In this document: positions 7,081 to 12,157 of the stretch, in pieces
Layout: each line of letters opens with the position of its first letter
How positions within the stretch are numbered: position 1 is the stretch's first letter
From: JBCKUK01 sp038924905
Lineage (GTDB): Bacteria; Pseudomonadota; Gammaproteobacteria; Burkholderiales; Methylophilaceae
Assembly (NCBI GenBank): GCA_038924905.1
Contig: JBCKUK010000035.1
Location: 1-13,479 of the forward strand
DNA length: 13,479 nucleotides
Direction of reading: 5' to 3'
Notes under the pieces: model-generated
The model's database searches: none
Seen by the model: the letters and a program-made list of their open reading frames with translations, nothing else
What the model was told of the DNA's origin: nothing
Program-made: the position numbers and the translations under genes

Positions 7081-7803
7081 ATGATTGAAGTGCGTCAAGT
7101 TGATGCGGGCAGGGGCTGGAACTGGATAGTTGAAGGGTATCAAATTTTCAAGCTGAATCCACCGATGTTGATTGTGCTATTAATTATTTACATAGTAATT
7201 GCTGTGGCACTCAATTTTGTTCCTGTCGTTGGCTCACTCATATTAAGTCTGATGGCGCCGGTTTTTGCTGCCGGGTTTATGCACGGATGCAGAGCGCTGG
7301 ATAATGGCGAGGAGTTGGAGATTAACCACTTGTTTGCCGGCTTCAAACAAAATACCACCCAGTTGATTACTATTGGCGGCCTCTACCTTGTTGGGATAAT
7401 AACTATCGTAGGCATCATATTTTTGGGTTTTATGCTCGGTGGCGGTAGCGTAGCTGCCTTAGCCAGCGGGAACCCAGCCGCTGCTGGCCTTGGAGCAAGT
7501 GCTTTACTGCCGGTTTTGACAGGCATGTCGCTTGCGATACCACTTATCATGGCTTATTGGTTCGCGCCTGTACTGGCCGCATTTCATGACATTCCGGCTG
7601 TTGAGGCAATGAAGCTGAGTTTTGATGCCTGCACGCGCAATTTTCTGCCTTGCTTTGTATTCAGCTTGATTGGGGCAGGTTTGCTGGTGCTGGCGATTAT
7701 ACCGTTTGGCCTGGGTTTGCTGGTTGTGTTGCCTGTGCTGGTCGCAGCGCTTTATGCCAGCTATAAAGACATTTTTAGCGAAAGCGAAACTGCGCCAGCT
7801 TAA
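7081..7803 (+). CDS. BPSS1780-type polytopic membrane protein
   Basis: This 240-residue inner-membrane protein resembles the uncharacterised betaproteobacterial BPSS1780 family. A short amphipathic N-terminus (VDAGRGWNWIVEGYQIFKLNP) resembles the start of other proteins in this family, where a conserved Gly-Trp pair precedes the first membrane segment. Hydrophobic segments lie at about residues 29-46, 49-69, 96-119, 141-167 and a long one at 190-226 that is probably two helices, giving roughly six. Glycine/alanine-rich loops (GGGSVAALASGNPAAAGLG) connect the third and fourth. The C-terminus is short and charged. A strong ribosome-binding site, AAGGGGAG, is 4 bases before the ATG. The function is unknown; polytopic topology and lack of catalytic motifs make a transport or membrane-organisation role possible but unproven. 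The stop is only 4 bases from the uvrD stop on the other strand. Confidence 0.75.
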   Translation: MIEVRQVDAGRGWNWIVEGYQIFKLNPPMLIVLLIIYIVIAVALNFVPVVGSLILSLMAPVFAAGFMHGCRALDNGEELEINHLFAGFKQNTTQLITIGGLYLVGIITIVGIIFLGFMLGGGSVAALASGNPAAAGLGASALLPVLTGMSLAIPLIMAYWFAPVLAAFHDIPAVEAMKLSFDACTRNFLPCFVFSLIGAGLLVLAIIPFGLGLLVVLPVLVAALYASYKDIFSESETAPA

Positions 7804-7807
7804 GCTT

Positions 7808-10066
7808 TCAGTTTAGCTGGAGTGTCTCCAGCTTTGCGTATTCCAGCGCCAGCCATTTCAGGCCGGCTTTGCTGAAATTGACTTGCACTCTCAGGTCGTC
7901 TGCATTGCCTTCATAGCTCACCACCACGCCATTGCCAAACTTGCTGTGGCCGACGTTTTGGCCTATTTTCCAGGGCATTTCAACACTCTTTTGACTGGCA
8001 ACCATACTGCCGGAACCTAGGCGCATGGTGCTGGTGCTGTAACTCGTCTTGCCAGTAGTTGATTTTGCAGGATTTGGCCTTGCATTCAGGCGCTTGAGCA
8101 AGCCTTCGGGAATCTCATCCAAAAAGCGCGATGGAATACCATAGCGCACTTGGCCATGTAACATACGGCTTTGCGCATAGCTTAGATACAAACGTTGTCG
8201 GGCGCGGGTGACAGCCACGTACATCAACCGCCGCTCTTCTTCCAGGCCACTCGCTTCATGCTGGCTTTGTTCGTGTGGGCACAGGCCTTCTTCCAGGCCG
8301 CTGATAAATACTGCTTTAAACTCCAGGCCCTTGGCGGCGTGAACTGTCATGAGCTGCAAGGCATCACGGCCAACTTCAGCCTGATGTTCACCCGCCTCCA
8401 GGCTGGCGAAGCTTAGAAATTCGGTCAGACCGCGCCGTTCATTTTCTTCGGTATGGTCATTTTCGTTGACAAAAGCGACAGCGGCGTTGATCAGTTCGTC
8501 CAGATTGGCGATGCGATCTTCACCTTCTTTCCCGGCCTGGTAGTGCTGACGCAGGCCGGATAAATTACTGGCAAGCTCGACCATTTCCGGTAGCGTGAGG
8601 CCAGTGGATTCCTCCTGCATTTGCTTGATCAGTGCGATAAAAGCGGGGATGCCTTTTTTCTGTCCTCTGTCCTCTGTTTTCAGTCCTCCAATAGCCGCTT
8701 GCCACAGGCTGCAATCCTGAGAGCGGGCTGAATCCTGTAACTGCTCCAGACTGCGCGCACCAATACCGCGAGCCGGGAAGTTAATCACGCGCAGCAGTGC
8801 GGTGTCATTGGCCGGGTCAGCGATCAGGCGTAAATACGCCAGCGCGTGTTTGATTTCCGCACGCTCAAAAAAACGTAAGCCGCCATATACGCGATAAGGA
8901 ATGTTGGCCGAAAACAGAGCGTGCTCCAGCACGCGAGACTGCGCATTGGAGCGATAGAGCAGGGCGATTTCATCCAGGTTGGCACCCTCGGTGTGCAGCA
9001 GCTTGACTTCATCAACAATAAAGCCGGCTTCATCAATATCGTTATAAGCTTCATACACCCGTACTGGCTCGCCTTTGCCTGCCGCTGTCCACAGGTTCTT
9101 GCCGAGCCGGTTGCGGTTGTGCGTGATGATGGCGTTGGCGGCATCCAGAATGTTGCTGTGCGAACGGTAATTTTGCTCGAGTTTGACGATGCTTTTAATC
9201 GCGAAATCTTTTTCAAAGTCCAGCATATTGCTGACCCGTGCGCCGCGGAATGCATAAATGGACTGGTCATCATCGCCCACTGCAAACATGCAGTTGTCTT
9301 GCCCGGCCAAGAGCTTGAGCCACAGGTATTGCAGGCGGTTGGTATCCTGAAATTCATCCACCAGGATATATTTGAAACGGTTCTGGTAATGCTGGCGAAT
9401 ATTGGCATCACGCTGCAGAAGCTCGTAGCAGCGCAGTAACAGCTCGGCAAAATCGACCACGCCTTTGCGCTGGCATTGCTTGTCGTATTCCTCAAAAATC
9501 TCGCGCATACGTTTCGAGTGGCTATCAAGCGCATCCACCGCATGGGCGCGCAAACCCTCATCTTTGCAGCCGTTGATATAGCCTTGCACTTGCTTGGGCG
9601 GGAATTTTTCGTCATCTACATTCATGGCTTTCATCAGGCGCTTGATGACGGATAATTGATCGGCGCTGTCCAAAATCTGGAATGTGGCAGGCAATAGCGC
9701 TTCGCGGTGATGAGCCCTTAACAGCCGATTGCACAGGCCATGAAAAGTACCTACCCACATGCCGCGCGTGTTGATCGGCAGCATGGCGGTAAGCCGCGTC
9801 AGCATTTCCTTGGCGGCCTTATTGGTAAACGTGACCGCCAATAAACCATGCGGTGAAACCTGGCTGGTATTGATAAGCCATGCGATGCGGGTGGTGAGTA
9901 CACGTGTTTTGCCGCTACCGGCGCCGGCCAGAATCAGCGCGGATTGGTGCGGCAGGGTGACAGCTTCTAGTTGCTTGTTATTCAGGCCAGAGAGAATTGA
10001 ATCTGAAGATGCTTGCTTGGTCAAGGCGATATTATCGCAGATGACGTGCAGATAAATTAAAGGCAT
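7808..10066 (-). CDS. uvrD: DNA helicase II (UvrD/PcrA family)
   Basis: This superfamily 1A 3'-5' DNA helicase for nucleotide excision and mismatch repair has all its motifs: Walker A AGAGSGKT (residues 47-54), Ia VTFTNKAAKEM (78-88), Walker B VDEFQDTN (236-243), III GDDDQSIYAFRGA (264-276), IV QNYRSH (298-303), V VHAAKGLEF (575-583), VI YVAVTRARQRLYL (616-628). The C-terminal Tudor-like segment (IGQNVGHSKFGNGVV, 701-715) favours UvrD/PcrA over Rep. The start is unclear. ATG 10066 lies inside a strong hairpin and has no Shine-Dalgarno. TTG at 10024 would give LTKQASSDSILSGLNN, closer in length to typical UvrD N-termini, but it also lacks a clear ribosome-binding site. Residues about 460-472 come from a heptamer repeat. 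The C-terminal linker (660-695) is Ser/Thr-rich. Confidence 0.93.
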   Translation of the reverse strand: MPLIYLHVICDNIALTKQASSDSILSGLNNKQLEAVTLPHQSALILAGAGSGKTRVLTTRIAWLINTSQVSPHGLLAVTFTNKAAKEMLTRLTAMLPINTRGMWVGTFHGLCNRLLRAHHREALLPATFQILDSADQLSVIKRLMKAMNVDDEKFPPKQVQGYINGCKDEGLRAHAVDALDSHSKRMREIFEEYDKQCQRKGVVDFAELLLRCYELLQRDANIRQHYQNRFKYILVDEFQDTNRLQYLWLKLLAGQDNCMFAVGDDDQSIYAFRGARVSNMLDFEKDFAIKSIVKLEQNYRSHSNILDAANAIITHNRNRLGKNLWTAAGKGEPVRVYEAYNDIDEAGFIVDEVKLLHTEGANLDEIALLYRSNAQSRVLEHALFSANIPYRVYGGLRFFERAEIKHALAYLRLIADPANDTALLRVINFPARGIGARSLEQLQDSARSQDCSLWQAAIGGLKTEDRGQKKGIPAFIALIKQMQEESTGLTLPEMVELASNLSGLRQHYQAGKEGEDRIANLDELINAAVAFVNENDHTEENERRGLTEFLSFASLEAGEHQAEVGRDALQLMTVHAAKGLEFKAVFISGLEEGLCPHEQSQHEASGLEEERRLMYVAVTRARQRLYLSYAQSRMLHGQVRYGIPSRFLDEIPEGLLKRLNARPNPAKSTTGKTSYSTSTMRLGSGSMVASQKSVEMPWKIGQNVGHSKFGNGVVVSYEGNADDLRVQVNFSKAGLKWLALEYAKLETLQLN
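7815..7836. terminator. Possible terminator hairpin between convergent genes
   Basis: AGCTGGAG (7815-7822) and CTCCAGCT (7826-7833) make an 8-bp perfect stem with a 3-base loop, followed by TTTG on the + strand. It lies inside the last codons of uvrD and just after the membrane-protein stop. The T-run is short in both directions, so termination strength is doubtful. Confidence 0.4.
8653..8689. repeat. Heptamer microrepeat inside uvrD
   Basis: On the + strand CTGTCCT (8660-8666) is repeated at 8667-8673, followed by the variants CTGTTTT (8674-8680) and CAGTCCT (8681-8687), all with a 7-bp period. In uvrD it encodes KTEDRGQKKG in the loop after LWQAAIGG, a place where UvrD homologues usually have a short unrelated helix. 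Repeats of this kind (GGACAGA units) are also familiar as intergenic DNA. Confidence 0.65.
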
Positions 10067-10089
10067 CTTAAAAAAAGATGCCTTTAATT
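10055..10089. terminator. Perfect 15-bp hairpin over the uvrD start, possible bidirectional terminator
   Basis: AATTAAAGGCATCTT (10055-10069) and AAGATGCCTTTAATT (10075-10089) pair perfectly around a 5-base A (or T) loop. Each strand has an A-tract, a GC core (GGCATC/GATGCC) and a TTTAATT tail, the layout of a bidirectional intrinsic terminator. The annotated uvrD ATG (10066-10064) lies inside an arm. It could stop transcripts arriving from the HipA-like gene, or act as a 5'-UTR structure limiting uvrD translation. Confidence 0.6.
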
Positions 10090-10093
10090 CAGA

Positions 10094-10103
10094 CCAAATT
10101 TGG
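10094..10103. other. 10-bp palindrome CCAAATTTGG
   Basis: This is a perfect palindrome 5 bases from the hairpin over the uvrD start. It could be a dyad protein-binding site for the uvrD or small-RNA promoter. It shows no resemblance to a betaproteobacterial LexA site. Confidence 0.3.
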
Positions 10104-10134
10104 AACTAACTTTCAGGCTACCACTCATACAGTT

Positions 10135-10239
10135 GACGACTTACCTCGTCTCCCGTTTCTCATTCCTGAGCGGGAAGCCTTATGCTAATGAGGCTATTTT
10201 CACCCCGATTTTATTCCCCTTTAAAATCGGGGTTTTTTT
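10135..10239 (+). ncRNA. Candidate structured small RNA with strong terminator
   Basis: Four hairpins follow one another, the first three with no base between them. H1 is GACGA 10135-10139 with TCGTC 10146-10150. H2 is TCCCG 10151-10155 with CGGGA 10171-10175, with an inner CTCA/TGAG. H3 is AGCCT 10176-10180 with AGGCT 10191-10195. H4 is the terminator at 10203-10239. No protein gene on the + strand accounts for that terminator. Upstream, TTGGAA (10100-10105) could be a -35, but a good -10 is not visible, so the 5' end is unknown. I do not recognise the RNA as 6S, 4.5S, tmRNA or another standard family. Expression is inferred only from structure and terminator. Confidence 0.5.
10203..10239 (+). 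terminator. Strong intrinsic terminator
   Basis: CCCCGATTTT (10203-10212) and AAAATCGGGG (10223-10232) form a perfect 10-bp stem with a 10-base loop, followed immediately by seven Ts (10233-10239). It is clearly directional for the + strand, though both neighbouring protein genes are on the minus strand. Confidence 0.85.
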
Positions 10240-10388
10240 GGCCGGCAACCATACAACATTCCATGGTTGCGCGCCTGATTCGGGTCAGTGGCTGCCAGTA
10301 TATGCCCAAGTTTTCTGTTTGGTAAACCCCTTTATGAAAGGTATGAAAAACCCCGTACCAGACCTGGGCTGTGCCACCACACCCCCAC
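10240..10388. other. Non-coding stretch with small dyads
   Basis: No credible gene is seen. Dyads include GCAACCAT 10245-10252 with ATGGTTGC 10263-10270 (10-base loop) and CCTTT 10329-10333 with AAAGG 10337-10341. A + strand frame open from a TTG at 10100 to 10474 crosses the terminator and has no ribosome-binding site. Its piece around 10262-10325 (DSGQWLPVYAQ) faintly recalls short phage-satellite Ash/Icd-like peptides, too weakly for a call. Confidence 0.4.
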
Positions 10389-10467
10389 CCCTCCCCTGTC
10401 GCGCTTCCAGTTTGCGCTTCAGCGCTTACTGGAGCGGTGAAGACCTATACGGTCTAAATGGGGAGGG
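10389..10467. repeat. Nested inverted-repeat element, three-way-junction fold
   Basis: An outer stem, CCCTCCCC (10389-10396) with GGGGAGGG (10460-10467), encloses two hairpins. The first is 10402-10436: CGCT(T)CCAGT with ACTGGAGCG, and an inner GCGCT-TC-AGCGC at 10414-10425. The second is AGACC-TATAC-GGTCT at 10441-10455. This makes a 79-nt element able to fold as a three-way junction on either strand. It may be a copy of a dispersed palindromic repeat or a structured RNA. It lacks tRNA arms and lies about 30 bases beyond the 3' end of the HipA-like gene. Confidence 0.6.
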
Positions 10468-10500
10468 AGCTTAATCAGAGGCTCCTTAGTTTGGGAGCTC
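10466..10500. other. Hairpin at the 3' end of the HipA-like gene
   Basis: GGAGC (10466-10470) pairs with GCTCC (10481-10485), and AGCTC at 10496-10500 gives an alternative partner for GAGCT at 10467-10471. On the minus strand this lies at and just after the stop codon of the HipA-like gene. No T-run is present, so it is only a weak terminator or RNA-end candidate. Confidence 0.3.
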
Positions 10501-11902
10501 AAAGAAAATGCCGACCCCCCACTATGACTAACCCATCGTGGTTTTCACGACATGTCTGTCGAAATGACTCACTGATGCGAACGTCATCGCTTGCGATTTG
10601 CCAGAACTTAAGGGCTGCGCAGAAAGCCACTTTCCATGCGGCCTGCTCTCTTGGAAGGGGCAAGGCCGGTTCGAACTTGCGAATCGGCACTTCCCCACCG
10701 GAAAGCGGAGCGTAGAGCATGGGTAGCATGTCATAGGCCGGGGCAAGCTTCAGGATTGGGCGATAGCCTTGGACCGGCTCAAACTGAAACGACAGGTTGC
10801 CAAGATGCATGTCCGTGTTTGCTATGAGTTTGCCATACCACCAAAGAATGAGAATCTCATCCACGAGATCACCGGATAGCAGGGACATGTCTGCCAGTCG
10901 TTTTGCCAGATCAGGCCAAGGCGCGCTGCCGCTTCCAATCAGGGCCGTGTCAAGGCTGGCCAGTGCTATAACGGCTCTACGCCCACAGTCCCCTTGTCTG
11001 TCGAATCGTTCTGCCTCCAGGAAGGTCCGACCCTTTCCCATCAGAATTCTGCTGGATGCAGAGGATAGCCCGGTAGACGCCCCCAGCACGGATAGAGCCA
11101 GATGCTCACAGACCAGCAAATCCGACCAACGCCGCACGGCACCGGAATTATCGGCGCCCGAGAACTTTACTATTACGTGGGAAGTTGCGGCGCCAGGCAA
11201 CGTTCTGCATGCGGTAAATTTCGGAAACTCACCTGCTACACTGGAACCGACCACTCCTTGACTCGTTGCGATATCCGCCATTTCAGCGTAACGCTCAGCC
11301 AGCCCTGATTCAAGCAGGATTGTAGGAGGATTTATCACCGATGTAAGCCATAGTTCATAAGCTTCGTCACCGATAATCAGGTTCCCCACGGTGTCGGCTC
11401 CACGCCGGCTTAGCACATATACGATGTCGTCGTCTGACCATTCATCCGGGTTTTGCGCTACACCAAGGTCTTTGACGGCCTGGCGGGCAAAATTCCTGCC
11501 AAGGAAACCTTGCGGTCTCATATCGTACAGTGGATAAGGCAGCCCGTCCCACCAGCCGCCATGATGATCGGAATCACATGGCCAGCCCATGGCGTCAAGG
11601 TTCATCACAGAGCCGCCAGGGGCGATGAGATCCAGGGACCCGCAAGCCTGCCCGCGTCCCTGATCATCAACGGAGTACACCGGAATAGGGCTAGCCTGTC
11701 CGCGAAGAGCGCGACGCAAGGCATATCTTGCACTTTTCGTCGAGCCCTGTCGCACTATCTGGTCACCGCGTTCCCGAATTATTCTATGGATCGTGGGGAT
11801 GCTGACGTTGAGGCGAGCAGCCAGCTCCGCCGCATAGGCCGGAACGCTTCGTCGGAGCTCACTGTCCAGCCGCTCTCTGGCGATCTGATTCTGAGGTCTC
11901 AT
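10499..11902 (-). CDS. HipA-family kinase with N-terminal HTH (YjjJ-like)
   Basis: This 467-residue protein combines a winged or simple helix-turn-helix (residues about 20-60; AAELAARLNVSIPTIHRII) with a HipA-type serine/threonine kinase. Kinase features are the phosphate-binding loop SSVAGEFPKF (220-229), the ATP-binding lysine in VIVKFSG (K246), the catalytic loop NTDMHLGN (362-369) and the Mg-binding D391 in APAYDMLP. HipA phosphorylates glutamyl-tRNA synthetase to induce dormancy; other members have other targets. The architecture matches E. coli YjjJ, reported to be toxic when overproduced. No HipB-like antitoxin gene lies on either side, so the fused HTH may supply self-regulation. There is no Shine-Dalgarno before the ATG. 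The gene stands alone between groEL and uvrD, which suggests an accessory insertion. Kinase residues look intact, so activity is plausible but inferred. Confidence 0.85.
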   Translation of the reverse strand: MRPQNQIARERLDSELRRSVPAYAAELAARLNVSIPTIHRIIRERGDQIVRQGSTKSARYALRRALRGQASPIPVYSVDDQGRGQACGSLDLIAPGGSVMNLDAMGWPCDSDHHGGWWDGLPYPLYDMRPQGFLGRNFARQAVKDLGVAQNPDEWSDDDIVYVLSRRGADTVGNLIIGDEAYELWLTSVINPPTILLESGLAERYAEMADIATSQGVVGSSVAGEFPKFTACRTLPGAATSHVIVKFSGADNSGAVRRWSDLLVCEHLALSVLGASTGLSSASSRILMGKGRTFLEAERFDRQGDCGRRAVIALASLDTALIGSGSAPWPDLAKRLADMSLLSGDLVDEILILWWYGKLIANTDMHLGNLSFQFEPVQGYRPILKLAPAYDMLPMLYAPLSGGEVPIRKFEPALPLPREQAAWKVAFCAALKFWQIASDDVRISESFRQTCRENHDGLVIVGGRHFL

Positions 11903-11932
11903 GTTAGTTATTTAATAAGTTATGATCAGATA

Positions 11933-11960
11933 AGTATAGACAGAATAATATATAAGTCAA
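11933..11960 (-). promoter_or_regulatory. Sigma-70 promoter of the HipA-like gene
   Basis: On the minus strand TTGACT (11960-11955) and TATACT (11938-11933) are near-consensus -35 and -10 hexamers separated by 16 bases. Transcription would start near 11926, giving a leader of about 24 nt before ATG 11902. It is the best-looking promoter in the window. Confidence 0.7.
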
Positions 11961-11978
11961 TAGCTTACTAATCTATAC
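11934..11978. promoter_or_regulatory. Inverted repeat flanking the HipA-like promoter
   Basis: GTATAGA (11934-11940) overlaps the -10, and its exact reverse complement TCTATAC (11972-11978) lies upstream of the -35. The half-sites are 38 bp apart centre to centre. A protein with a helix-turn-helix domain, such as the downstream gene product, could bridge them and repress the promoter. This is an inference from position. Confidence 0.4.
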
Positions 11979-12110
11979 GAGAGTTATTATGATTAAAATT
12001 ATTTAGGAAAAGACGACGGCTTTTGACGAGTTTATGTGGAGGCAAGGAACGTGGAGATTTATGTCTGATAAGGAAATATCCCACACTAACGCGGAAAAGA
12101 TTTCTTCACA
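11979..12110. other. AT-rich spacer between groEL and the HipA-like gene
   Basis: No supported gene is present. On the + strand one frame reads ATG 11989, five codons, TAG 12004, then stays open to 12150, with ATGs at 12034 and 12061. The latter has GGAG four bases upstream. The frame ends inside the groEL terminator and has no recognisable product, so it is recorded as a possible relic only. Confidence 0.35.
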
Positions 12111-12148
12111 AAGAAAAGGCCCCTGCAGCATTCACTGCAGGGGCCTTT
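12110..12148 (-). terminator. Intrinsic terminator of groEL
   Basis: AAAGGCCCCTGCAG (12115-12128) and CTGCAGGGGCCTTT (12135-12148) form a perfect 14-bp stem with a 6-base loop. Read on the minus strand it ends in TTTTCTTTG and begins 9 bases after the groEL stop codon. Confidence 0.92.
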
Positions 12149-12157
12149 GAACTGGAA

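Noticed and set aside
10026..10038. SOS (LexA) box near uvrD
   Set aside because: The dyad GCGAT-ATT-ATCGC does not match the CTGT-N8-ACAG form, and no other match was seen upstream of uvrD.
10389..10467. tRNA-sized (79 nt) cloverleaf-like fold
   Set aside because: There is no GTTCRA T-loop, no 7-base anticodon loop of the right form and no acceptor/D-arm spacing. The outer stem is an 8-bp purine/pyrimidine block.
10100..10474. 124-codon + strand open frame between uvrD and the HipA-like gene
   Set aside because: It starts at a TTG without a ribosome-binding site, runs through a strong terminator and several hairpins, and has no recognisable domain. A faint resemblance to phage-satellite Ash/Icd-like peptides is not enough.
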